Shown here piece by piece: positions 1-10,060 of a stretch of DNA of 61,311 nt; the stretch's first letter is position 1, and each line of letters opens with the position of its first letter. A model generated the notes under the pieces. The model was given only the letters and a program-made list of their open reading frames with translations, was not told where the DNA came from and did not search any database. Made by a program: the position numbers and the translations under genes. The DNA comes from Copromyces sp. CBS 386.78 (lineage: Eukaryota > Ascomycota > Sordariomycetes > Sordariales > Sordariaceae): positions 1 through 61,311 of the forward strand of contig MU839266.1 of the NCBI GenBank assembly GCA_030685235.1. Reading direction: 5' to 3'.

Positions 1-94
1 ATTGTACGTAAGTAAAGGTTATTTATAAGCTATAGTAGGTTATATGTTATAAGAAGGTTAAAACTAGCCTACTTTACGATCCGTAGGTAAGTAT

Positions 95-1140
95 AAAGTA
101 AGTAAAAATTATAAAAAAGGTACGACTAACTTTTATAAGGAAAGTATAACCGATATTAAAAAAGGAAATTGTAAATAGGTAGCGTTTATTAAATATAAAG
201 TAAATAAAATTATAAAGAAAGTATAATCAAAATTAAAAAAGGAAATTGTAAATAAATACTATTTATTAAGAGAAAGTCTTTTCGGACCGTAGTAAAAGTC
301 TTCCTATACTGTAGCCCTACCCTTCCCGTGCGCTAAGCTACGCTAATGTATACTAAAAATTTTGAGCTAATTAAATCGCTCGCATCCAAATCGCGGTCTA
401 CACTCTACTTCGCCCACCTAAATGTGTACCCAAATATGTACCCAAATGTGCACCCTCCCTATAATTAATAAAACTACCATCGCACGCATTACGAGATATC
501 GCCAAGTAAACAACGCGCTTTCCACTTCGTCTAACTAACAGTCGCTAATAGTTACTAATAGTTATTAATAGTCAATTGAGCGATTTAATTGAGCGACTCA
601 GCTAAATAAATCAATTGAGCGATTTAATTGAGCGATTCAATTGAGCGATGTGCGACCGTTTGCGACCGTACTGCTAAGTGCGCTATAAAGTGCGCTGTAA
701 AGTGCGCTATAAAGTGGCTAATTTAGGTATATATCTAGGTGCACATCTGGGTGCATATCTGGGTGGGCGAAGTAGAATGTAGACTACGATTTGGATACGA
801 GCGATTTAATTGGCTTAAAAATTTTAGGGTGCATTAGCGCGCGGGAAGGGTATAAGTAGGTAGGGCTACAGTATAGGAAGACTTTTACTACGGTCCGAAA
901 AGACTTTCTCTTTATTAAATATAAAGTAAGTAAGAATTATAAAGAAGGTAGGATTAATTTTTATAAAGAAGGTACAATTAAAATTAAAAAAGGAAATTGC
1001 GAATAGGTAGTATTTATTAAATATAAAATAGGTAAGAATTATAAAGAAGGTACAACCGACTTTTATAACTTAAAATTAAAAAAGGAAATTACAAGTAGGT
1101 AGTACTTATTAAATATAAGGTAGGTAAAAACTACCTGGGT
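95..1140. repeat. AT-rich tandem repeat, units about 79-101 bp, split by a MULE derivative
   Basis: At least four imperfect units recur. Each opens with TATTTATTAAATATAAAG, passes through AATTATAAAGAAGGTAC, and closes with AAAAAAGGAAATTG plus an AATAGGTAG-like tail. Clear units lie near 95-190, 191-269, 919-1019 and 1020-1111, with a partial unit after 1111. Bases 1-94 look like a more degenerate unit. The array is interrupted at 270-910 by a transposon inserted in the TTTATTAA at a unit end. I see no coding frame. It could be a satellite, or the repetitive 5' region of an element lying to the left. Confidence 0.75.
270..910. mobile_element. Non-autonomous MULE derivative, 641 bp, 8-bp TSD TTTATTAA
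   Basis: The ends are perfect inverted GAGAAAGTC/GACTTTCTC, flanked by the identical 8-bp duplication TTTATTAA (262-269 and 911-918). The inverted repeats are long, about 180 bp on each side (270-450 and 730-910). The interior matches both subterminal regions of the complete MULE at 34171-37857, including a CTACCATCGCACGCATTAC-like stretch near 473 and the AGTGCGCTATAA motif near 675-715. The transposase centre is missing, so this is an internal-deletion derivative moved in trans. Short subterminal repeats (AATTGAGCGATT, several copies at 571-650; AAGTGCGCTATA, three copies at 675-715) may be transposase-binding sites; that is inference. Confidence 0.88.
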
Positions 1141-1207
1141 AAATTAAGAATATATAATTAATTTTTTAATAGGAATGCGCAATCTTTAAACTTAAGCGAG
1201 ATTCTTA

Positions 1208-1326
1208 GGAAGGTACGACCTAATTAAAGGTTTAAGTAGCTATAAATTGATTTTTAAAATTTCTTATATTAAAGAATTTCGCGGAAATTAGGAAATTATA
1301 ATTTAAATTAGCAGGTCGTACCTTCC
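1208..1326. mobile_element. Tiny inverted-repeat element, 119 bp, candidate MITE
   Basis: GGAAGGTACGACCT at 1208-1221 is exactly inverted at 1313-1326. The flanks are TTA on both sides (1205-1207 and 1327-1329), a possible 3-bp duplication of the type seen with PIF/Harbinger elements. The AT-rich 90 bp between the arms shows no coding potential. With one copy in the window, a simple hairpin cannot be excluded. Confidence 0.45.
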
Positions 1327-1329
1327 TTA

Positions 1330-2540
1330 AATTAATAGTCGGAAAGTATATAAAAAAGAATAATAAAGAATAAATAGGAAAGAGCGACTAGTAAAATTAT
1401 CTAATCGTTCTTATTTCTTATTCTTTTTTAAAAAGTATAAATAAAAATATATAAAGCCTATCCTATTTAATAAATACTCCCTAACGGGGGTACCTTTTAT
1501 AAACCTTCTATAAAAAAACTATTTTAATTAGTAATTTAAATACTTTCCTATAATAATCTATAAAGGAAACCGAATTTTAATTTATAAAATATTATTATTA
1601 TATAACTTCCTACAATTTACTAAAGAATTAACGTTAATAATATAAATTGCTTTAATACTATTCTAGTAAAGGCCTTATTTCTACCGGGCAGTATTTAAAA
1701 AAAAATTATAAGCGCTAAAGAGTACCCTATAAACGCTAAAGGGTAAACTTTATAAATAATTAACCGTTAGCTAAATATATTTATAAACCGCTAGGGGTAC
1801 CGGCTAATTAAGGAAACTTTTAAATAAAACCTTTTATATTAAACCTTCTCTTAAAGCGTATAGGCAATATACAAAAAACGTTTAACCTTTTCTTATCTTC
1901 TTACTAACTACGTTTTAAAGAATTTAAAAGGGGAAAGTAAATATATATTTTAAAATAAGAACGGCCTTACTAATTGAATTTCGGACTGCCTACTTATATA
2001 ATTTAATAAATTCTTTTATTCGTTCGTAAGCGGTTAGCTTTTTAAGGCGTATAATAATTATTTCGTTAATTCTATTAATAATTATATATTTGTTTTAAGA
2101 ATTAAACTATATATATTTAAATTTAAATAATTAAATTACAAAATTACGAATAGCTTATTAAACTAATTATTACTTATTTAATAGTACCTTACTATATAAA
2201 TAATTATAGTAATTTTAAAGTTAATATATATTAAAAACCCTAATTTCGGAAGGGGTATATTTATTAAATTAAAAACCAATGCTTTTCGGGGCTTCTTAGT
2301 AATTTATAATAATTTTTCGAATCGTACGGCCTTATACTAGGGATAATTTATTTAAATTTCTACCTTATTAATTTTTAATAATTAAGTTTTAATTAACTAT
2401 AGTAATAAAAAGTAATAGAGGGTTAGAGTTCGACCCCGGAAAAGGAATTTTAAAAACGGTTATTATATTTAAAGAAAGTAGTAGGCGTATAAATTACTTA
2501 ATTATAATATAAGGAAGTAATAATAATAAATATTAATATA
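1330..2540. other. Unidentified AT-rich, RIP-like DNA
   Basis: No gene or bounded element is recognised. An imperfect purine/pyrimidine inverted repeat lies at about 1351-1431 (AAAAAAGAATAATAAAG against CTTATTCTTTTTT). At 1660-1830 short repeats of a CGCTAAAG.GTA type occur. Part of this stretch may be the 5' portion of LINE copy 1. The nonamer CTTATCTTC at 1892-1900 also directly follows the LINE 3' tail at 9106-9114, so LINE copy 1 may begin near 1901; I could not confirm this by alignment. Confidence 0.5.
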
Positions 2541-2594
2541 AAGCTCTTTTAAATTTTATAATTAGAATAAATACAATTTAAATCCTTTAATGAA

Positions 2595-3026
2595 GAGAAG
2601 CTCTATCCGCACGTAGATAAAACTCTATCCGTACGTAGAAAAAAAAATCTTTTAATATCTTTTTAAAAGTACTAAGAGGTCCAAAGGAAACAAAAAGTAT
2701 ATTATATTTTTGCTATTTTCTTTCTCTACCCAACAATACTTTTTGAAGAACGTACGTATTATGTAGCGTAGGAAAACCTCTAGGAAAGTAAGCTATTATA
2801 AATAAATAATTAGGAAGATTAAAGGTTAAAATGTTAAGAAATTAGGATTTCAGTAACGCTTAAAGCTATAAAATTGGTAGTTAGTTTAGAAAATCTGATA
2901 AAAATCAGCGAGTAATTTGGTACTACTTTCGGTCTTATACACTAAGGTTTGACTAAGTTATAGTTAAAAAGGAAAAGTGGATCCACGTGCGGATAGAGTT
3001 TTATCCACGTGCGGATAGAGCTTCTC
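2595..3026. mobile_element. MITE of the GAGAAGCTC family, 432 bp
   Basis: The terminal inverted repeats start GAGAAGCTCTATCC and each contains two direct copies of a CTCTATCCGCACGTAGA-type motif about 21 bp apart. The element is an inverted relative of the one at 60107-60543: termini and interior match, for example the segment near 2940 against the reverse complement of 60160-60200. No open frame is present, so it is non-autonomous. A matching 8-bp duplication is not visible (TTAATGAA left, ATAAGATA right), unlike its sister copy. It keeps many CA/TG dinucleotides. It appears to interrupt LINE copy 1, whose similarity to LINE copy 2 resumes just after it. Confidence 0.8.
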
Positions 3027-3390
3027 ATAAGATATAAGGGAGAAGAATAAGGAAGCGGAAATTATTTAGGCTAAATTTTAGAAAAGACGCGAAGGAAAAG
3101 AGAGAAGAATATTCCTAATAGAAATTATAATTACGAAGGTTGTAATCTTCCTCTAAGAGAATTTTTTCTTTTAAAATAATAGTGTATATGTATATAAATT
3201 ATTTTAAATTATAGCCTCCGCTTAATAATATTTTAAATATTAATATTTTGGATATACGGCGAAATTTTATTATTAGAAGGACGCTTATAATTATTATAGT
3301 AAAATTAAATATAAAAGGCCGTATATAGGAAAAGAAAATTATTTTTTAAATAAAGATAATTCCTTAATCTTTTATAAATTATATAAGAAG

Positions 3391-3657
3391 TTGGGGTATT
3401 TCGCCTTCGATAAGAAGAAATACCCGTTTATAAAAATAGCTTATATAAAAGTATTTATTAATTATATTAAAAGGCTTCGCGGCTTTACTATTTGTAAAGG
3501 ATTAGTTAAATTAGTATTAGAATTAATAATAGAGATGGAGGAAGATATTATAATTCCCGACGCCCCCTTTAATTCCCGTTTAATTACGATTTTAAAGAGA
3601 TTATTTATAAAAAGAAGAAAAAGAGGCCGCCCTAAAAAGATTAGAGGCGGCTTTTAA
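3391..3657 (+). pseudogene. LINE copy 1 ORF1 relic with AT-hook
   Basis: This 88-codon open stretch is a surviving piece of the first LINE protein, not a free-standing gene. The start codon shown is probably internal. Residues about 78-84 read KRGRPKK, an AT-hook core (RGRP) expected to bind the DNA minor groove. The reverse complement of about 17905-18170 in LINE copy 2 encodes the same protein, with the hook changed to KRGRLKK and reading on past the point where copy 1 stops. The basic C-terminus fits a nucleic-acid-binding ORF1 product. The upstream frame (about 3040-3390) is degenerate but aligns to copy 2. Confidence 0.6.
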
Positions 3658-4079
3658 CCGAAATTTATAAATATAAATTTAATAAATATTTATACTTATT
3701 TTTAAAGCGTAAACGATTATATTTATATTAGTTCTATCGTTATCATACTTTTAATTACTATTATTACTTTTAAAGAAATAATACCCCCCTAGTCCGCTAT
3801 TAAATTAAAAGGAAGCTTCTTATAAAGTAATTAATAATTTAATTAAAAATATTCTATTAGAATATAGGGAAATTGTATAAGAAAAGGAAAACGTTATTTA
3901 AATAGGAGGAAACTTATAATATTATAATAATTTAAGAGCCGGGCAAAAATTTAAATAGGGATATTTACCGGCCGAAAAGTAGTAAATATTATAGTATCGA
4001 TTATTTAGAAAAGGGTAGAATAATAATTTATATAAATAAGAAATAGAATTTAAAAGATTTAAACTTCCGGATTAGAAAA

Positions 4080-6660
4080 GATTAAGCCGTAATAATATTA
4101 AAGAATTTATAAGAATTAATAACTGTTTATTTTATTTATTCTCCTATCTTCCTCTAAAGTACGCCGGAATATTAATAAAGGTTTCCCCTCTTCGAATTCT
4201 TTAAAAAGAAATCCTTAGCCGGCTAATATATAATTATAGGGGATTATAATTTCTATTACCCCGATTGGGATTTAAAGAATAAGATCAATTTAAACGTTAT
4301 AAAATTATTTATATAGGTATAGCGATAGAAATTTATTTTCGTTACCCCTTGCGGGGAATTAATAAGGTTTGGAAATACGATTAGAAGAAAAAAAGATAGG
4401 ATAATCGATTACGTATAAATTTTATAGGGTATCGAAGCCGAATATTAGGGAATATAACAGTACGGGTAAACGGGTTCGAATTATTAGTTTTAAAAAGTCT
4501 AAGTTTAAATAGGAAAAAAAAATAGGAAAGTAGAAATAGAAGAAAGATTTAATTAGAATTTAATAAATGTAGAAAAGGTATAGGAAGTAGCGGAAAAATA
4601 AATATTGGTTTTAAAAGGGATTAAAATAGTAGAGAAATTGAAATTAGGATTTAATAAGTTCGACGGCGAATTTATTAATATTATAAAAGAATTCGTCCTA
4701 TACTAAAAGAAAAGTTGGGGAAAATAAGCGGACTAGTAGAATTTAGAATATAAAATAGTAATAAAGGAGGTATAGTGGAAATAGTAGGTTTAATTTAGGA
4801 ATTGACCGCTTTTAAATTAAAGAGAATTTATAGAGGCGGTAATAAAAAAAAAGAAATTTATTACGAAATTTCAAAGAATAAATTAGCGTAACTATATTAT
4901 AAGTACGTTAAAAGACCCGAATAAATTATAATTATTAGAGAAGTAGGTTAGAATACGAAATTATTATTTAATAAATTTATTCAAATTATTACCTTTTAAA
5001 TAAAATGAGTAAATGAATGAAGTTGAAGACTATAGTAGTAAAGTAAATATTTTTGCCAATTATTTCTTCCCAAAAATAAAAGTTCTGATAAGCTATTTAC
5101 TAAATTAAATTTAATTATTAAATAGCGATACCCTAATATTTATTATTAATTTAATTATTGAAGAGGATATCCGGGAAGTCTTTTCGAAAATAATATTTAA
5201 TAAAGTACTAAGTATTAATTAATTTTTAAATAAATTTCTAAAAATATATAAAGAACTATTTAAATAAGCGATAACAGTTTTTATTATAGTGAGCCTCCAA
5301 TTTAAATATTTCTTCTAATAATTTAAAAATACGAAAATAATTATTTTTAAAAAATTTAAAAAAAACGCCGAATAGTAAAAATTAGTTAGAATATAATAGT
5401 TTATATTATTTTTAAGTAATATTAGAAAGATTTTTAAAGCTTTTATAGTAAAAAAGTTAATATAAATAGCGGAAGAGTATAATCTCTTCCTAAAAGGCTA
5501 AATAGGTAACCGGGCAAGTTGTTTAACTGAATTCGCCGTCCGAATAGTTACTAATATAGTTTATATAATATAGAAATTTAAAATTGTAATATCTTTTATA
5601 TTCTTTAATTTAAAAGGTATATTCGATAGAATTAATTATAAGTAACTTTTATATACGCTATAGGAAATATAATTCTTAAAATAAATCCTCTAATAAATTA
5701 ATAATTTTATTACCGGAAGAAAAAATTCTCGTTTCTTTAATAATAAAACCTTTTAACTTTATAATATCGTAATAAGCGTACTATAAGGTTCTCCCCTCTT
5801 ACTAATTCTTTTTATTCTCTTTATTACTTTATTATGCTATAAATTAACTACTATTTAAAATATAATTATTATCGGCTTTGCTAACAATATTAATATTATT
5901 ATAATAGTTAAAATTATTAAAGAAAATTATTGGACGCTTTAAATAGTATAGGATATTTATTTAAGTTAACTAATTAAGAAAGGGATAGAATTCGAAATAA
6001 ATAAAATGGAATTTATATATTTTATACGGACGAGGGAATTAAAAATAGAAATTCTTTAAATTAAGAGAATTATATTTAAATTAATAGAATCGAATAAATT
6101 TTTTAAGGTTTAATTAAATCGGAAATTTAATTATTGAATATATACGGAAGTAATAAAAAAGAAAATAATTATGTAGATAAATATATTAATATAATTAGCA
6201 ATAAAAACTTAAGGTTATTCTTTTATATAAACGAAGGAAATTTATATTAAATATATTCGGAGCGTAATTGTATATAGAATATTAATTTTTTACTAACCGA
6301 CCGAAATTTACGGTAAATTATAAAGAATAGCGATTAAATTAGTTAAATATTAAATTAAATATTTGAAAATTATTACCGGGGTATATAAAATTACGTTAGT
6401 AAAGAATTTAAAGACGGAAACCTTTTATTTACTATTCGACTTCTATTTTAATAAATAGGTTAAAGTTTTCGAAGACAAATTCGCTTATACGAATTAAATA
6501 AAATTCGTTTAAAGGATTATAATTTAAATAATTAACTATATTTAAGTAAAGAAAGTAAAAGGTTAGCTACCTGCTGATAAATTAGAAAGTAGTACTATTA
6601 AAATTAAATAGGCTAAAAAATAAGTACTAACGGAAAAACTTTTAACGATTATAGTAAGTC
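4080..6660 (+). pseudogene. LINE copy 1 ORF2 relic: endonuclease and reverse transcriptase
   Basis: The endonuclease is marked by GDYNFYYPDWD at 4239-4271, the GDFN..HP.WD signature of LINE APE-type nucleases, followed by a NT...DRIIDYV segment (about 4370-4425) matching the usual ST.IDLV block. The reverse transcriptase has the QGSPL..ILF block at 5778-5820, with Q mutated to TAA, and the catalytic FADD box at 5874-5891 read as FANNI: both Asp codons became AAC/AAT, a G-to-A change typical of RIP. Upstream segments fit the fingers and palm (FNLKGIFDRINYK near 5610). Many in-frame TAA/TAG occupy plausible Gln/Trp positions. This enzyme would have nicked target DNA and copied the LINE RNA at the nick; it is dead here. 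Confidence 0.85.
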
Positions 6661-9105
6661 CGTCCCTAGTAATAAGGGCGCCGCTACCCCTATTATAAAT
6701 ATTAAAATTAATTACTATAAATTATAAAGGGTAATTAAAAGAAGTAATAATAAAAAAATAGGTATTATACTATAATTATAAATTAATAGCGGTAGTAACT
6801 AAATTAAATTAATAGTACGAATTTACTATCGCCAATTTTAATCCGAAATTTAGTAATAATATTATAAAATAGTATATAATTAATATAAAAGGAAAAAAGA
6901 AAAAAATTTAATAACCGGAAAATAATAATAAATAATATTTATTATTTAAAGCGAAGAATTCTTCTTTTATTTAAGTAAAGACGGAAATTATAAGCTTCTG
7001 ATCCTTCTTCTTTTAAAGGAAAGTCCTAAATATTATAATACTAATTTATTTTTATAAAGTAAATAAAGAAACTTTTATATATATCGTCTTAAATTATTTA
7101 CGGATAGCCGACTATTAAATAATAGTAATTAATTGATTATAAATAAAAGAAAAATTCTAAATTTATTTAAACGACAGAACCCGAATTAAAAGAACCCTTT
7201 TATAAGTATTATAATTTAGTAGGCTAAACGAATATTATTTAATAATCGAATTAGAAGGAAAGTAGTATAATAAATTCGTATAATATTCGTAAATATATTC
7301 AATTTTAATATTAAAATAAGAAAATACGGGAGAAATAGGAAGAAGAGGAATTAAATTGTGTTAATTATAATAATTATTTAGCTACGAAAGTAGTATTAAA
7401 ATAATTAATTAATATTTTTCGCGGGCGAAGAATTTATAAAATATATTAAATATTAATTTTTAATTCCTAATAATTTTATAATATTATTAGGCTTAATTTT
7501 CGTTAGTGGAGGAGGGGTTAATAAGGCTATTAATTATTATTAGGGAATTAATGTTAATACTTCTTCTATTAAAGCTGAAAATAGGAATAGGGGGATAATC
7601 GGCTAAAAATATTTTGTAATATCCTTTATACTAATAATTTTCGACTTTTATATTCTAATAGCGAAGAAGGATATTAAGGTCGTACGGGAGGCCGTTTATA
7701 ATTAAGGATTTATATACGTCTTTAAAAAAGTCGATATAAACGTTATAAAAATAATAAATTAAAAGATTAAAATCGTTTTAGGAATGGGATAAAATAATAA
7801 TTATAATTTAAATAACGTTATATTTATTATAATAATTTAATAGAATATTTAATATATATTTTATATTAGTAATAGGATAAGTAGCGTTCTACTTATTAAT
7901 ATTTCGAAGAATAGTAAAAAAGGAAATAAAAAGAAAATTGCAGGAGGAAATTTATTTTTAATATTAATATAGTAAATATATTTTGTAAAGAGCGTACAGA
8001 ACGTAATTATATTAAGGAATAGAGTATTATAAATATAATTAGTAAATTTTAAATTATAGTAGAGGTAAAGAATATAATAGATAGCGCTAATTAATATAAT
8101 TAATAAAGAGAAAGTGAAGTAAATATAAAAATAAGGAAGATTTATTGGCCGGGAAGAAAGTTAAAGGTAGGATTGGAAATTAATACCCGGATAAGGGTTT
8201 AAAATTCGGGCGCTAAAAAAGAAGGGGGCGTAAGGGAACGGGGGAATTTAAGGGATAAGAAATTTTTTATATAAACGAAATTAATATTACGCTTAATAGT
8301 ACTACGGTTAATATAAATTATAAAGTTTAAAGGTATTACAGGGTTAGCCTGTGTTGCATATACTGGTGACAGTAGCTCTCTAAGACTACTATCACCATCT
8401 CGGTTGATTGGCTGCGGCCTCCCGCCATGGACCCACTAGGGGTTCATGGCTCGAGTCCCATAAAAGCCCATCTCCCGAATGCACCTCTGCACTTCTCTTC
8501 CTTTCCTCTCCTCGTGCAATTACGCATATCTACATTTACACTCAACCTCTCGCCCTCTACCCATGATAAAAGGGTTAGACGTATAATCGGGAAGATAGTC
8601 GGGAGTATAGTTAATAAAAGAAAACGCTATTTTAAAAATTAATTAAATAAAGAAGAAAAGAAGAATTTAAAAAATAGCGGTAAGGATGAGTTCTTATATA
8701 GAAGGAAAGAAGGGGCCCTTACGTTTATATAAATTTTAATAGAATTATAAAAGTTTGGAGAATAATAATAAAACGGGAATAAAAGTAAATAATAGGGAAG
8801 GGATAGTTATTATAGGCGATTTAGAAAGAAGGAGCGGTATACGAGAACGGTATTTCAATTATTTTAATATTAGATCGAAGGCGGTAGAGGGGAAGTAGCT
8901 TATTTACTAAAGCGGTAAATAAGTACCGCTATAAATAGAATTAAAATAGAATAAGCGTAATTTATTTACGACCGAAAGGAGTTAGCGGTTTTCATCCGAC
9001 GGCGCTTATCGCCGTACGGTTTCCTCTAGAGAATTAAGAGAAGTACCCTATACTAATAAGGCGCTATAAATAAGTAGCATAGGGAATAAGACTATTATTA
9101 TTATT
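6660..9105 (+). other. LINE copy 1 3' region, interrupted by a solo LTR
   Basis: This stretch lies past the recognisable reverse transcriptase and is shared with LINE copy 2 (reverse complement of 11942-14860). A degenerate sense frame continues through much of it but I recognise no domain; an RNase H would be usual here and I could not confirm one. ACTAT at 6769-6773 is the uninterrupted site where LINE copy 2 holds the miniature LTR element. The last 530 bp are GC-richer and end in the (ATT)n tail. Confidence 0.6.
8334..8568 (+). repeat. Solo LTR of the Gypsy1-like clan, 235 bp, TSD AAAGG
   Basis: It begins TATTACAGGGTTAGCCTGTG and ends CCATGATA, matching the ends of the Gypsy1 LTR and of the solo LTR at 14383-14616, but the middle is different. 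An exact 5-bp duplication AAAGG flanks it (8329-8333 and 8569-8573). LINE copy 2 keeps the uninterrupted site (AAAGGGTTAAATATA in reverse complement near 12466-12480), which proves the boundaries. It holds many CA and TG dinucleotides, so it is far less RIP-mutated than the LINE around it. A solo LTR normally arises by recombination between the two LTRs of a full element. Confidence 0.92.
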
Positions 9106-9365
9106 CTTATCTTCCATTTTCCTACTATTATTTTTATTTATATCTTTATTTATATTTTTAATTTTAATTATATTTATATTTTTATTTTTATTTATATTTT
9201 TATTTTTATATATATTTTTAGTTTTATTTTTATTTATATTTTTAATTTTAATTACATTTATATTTTTGTTTTTACTTATATTTTTATTTTTATTCTTATT
9301 TATTTTTGTTTCTTAGTTTATATTTTTATTTTTATTTTGATTTTTATTTACTTTATTTTTTATTA
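9106..9365. repeat. T-rich low-complexity tract
   Basis: Almost pure TTTTTA/TTTATA-type sequence with no coding sense. A similar tract lies at about 50330-50530, on the other side of the Gypsy4 insertion, and both are followed by the same non-simple sequence (see 9366-9510). The tract is part of a longer duplicated unit. Confidence 0.7.
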
Positions 9366-9510
9366 AGACCTATTCCGCAATTTTTTTTATACTAAGATAT
9401 CTCCTTAATTAAAAGGTGCACGGACCTCTAACTGGTTTCAAAATGACGGCCATCTTCCGCTGATTAGTTTGGTATCCTTTTCATTTTTAGGGTTAGGGTT
9501 ATTAGTAAAG
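9366..9510 (+). repeat. Repeat unit with telomere-like motif, copy 1
   Basis: The landmarks AAGACCTATTC, then GCACGGACCT, GGTTTCAAAATGACGGCC and TTTGGTATCC recur in order at 50536-50690. At 9487-9501 the sequence is (TTAGGG)2TTA, the canonical fungal telomere repeat. The other copy has a decayed version (TTTATGGTTAAGGTTA near 50668). Two repeat units are too few to call a true interstitial telomere. Confidence 0.6.
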
Positions 9511-9828
9511 GTGAATCCCTACCCGGAGGACACCCCCGGGGACCCCCGTACGTCCAACGTTACGTGCGCAAAGGTTATATATATAAAGGTTACGTGCGTA
9601 AAGCGAGTACGGGCTGCGAAAGCGAGTACGGGCGCGAAAGTTCCAACTAATAATAGGAATAGATTACAAAAGTTCTAACTAATTATAGTAACGGATTGCC
9701 TTAGCTTATTAACCAATTATAGTACGAAGAACTTATATAAGTATTGCTCCTATTATAGAGAAGCTCCGCTATACTCGCTTACTTTATATAAATACTTCGT
9801 TCTCTAACTATAATAGCTGCGCTTTAAT
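9511..9828. other. Spacer with short direct repeats left of the nested stack
   Basis: There is no gene. Short direct repeats are present: GTTACGTGCG(C/T)AAAG twice (about 9560-9605), AAGCGAGTACGGGC twice (about 9600-9635) and AGTTC(C/T)AACTAAT twice (about 9640-9685). An imperfect inverted repeat (ACGAAGAACTTATATAAGTA against TTATATAAATACTTCGTTC) spans about 9720-9812. The stretch is GC-richer and less RIP-mutated than its surroundings. It ends in TTAAT, the duplicated target of Gypsy4. Confidence 0.5.
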
Positions 9829-10060
9829 TATTACGGGGTAGGACACCGTTGGGGTTGAGGTTAGATAAACGTAATTGTACGAGGAAGGAAAGTAGGAGGA
9901 GGGAGGAGTGCGGTCTAAATATAGGGTAGGCTATATTATACCTAAGATTTAGACCGAAGCCTACTAGTACGTACGTATATACGGTCCTATTAACTAATAG
10001 CCAATAAATTCGACTATATAATACCCAATACTATGTACTATTATAAGTAATTTTATAATA
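9829..10060 (-). repeat. Gypsy4 3' LTR, 232 bp
   Basis: It starts TATTACGGGGTAGG and ends TTTTATAATA; the ancestral ends were presumably TGTTA...TAACA before RIP. It is identical in length to the right LTR (49975-50206) and carries the same landmarks (GGTCTAAATATAGGG, GCCTACTAGTACGTACG). The adjoining CTACCTCCCTA at 10061-10071 is the reverse complement of the polypurine tract. Confidence 0.92.

Larger units (their letters stand above)
2540..9105 (+). mobile_element. LINE copy 1, Tad1-like non-LTR retrotransposon, RIP-degraded
   Basis: Reading left to right are an ORF1 tail with an AT-hook, an apurinic-type endonuclease, a reverse transcriptase and a long 3' region. The element ends in GACTATTATTATTATT at 9105, the same (ATT)n tail that ends LINE copy 2 in opposite orientation at 11942. 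Similarity to LINE copy 2 runs the whole length from about 3030. It carries a MITE (2595-3026) and a solo LTR (8334-8568). The 5' limit is uncertain: alignment just left of the MITE is weak, and the true start may be near 1901. All frames are broken by RIP-type stops. Confidence 0.85.

Noticed and set aside
8427..8642. 71-codon plus-strand ORF in GC-richer DNA
   Set aside because: It sits inside the solo LTR 8334-8568 and runs into the LINE; LTRs of this clan are not coding.
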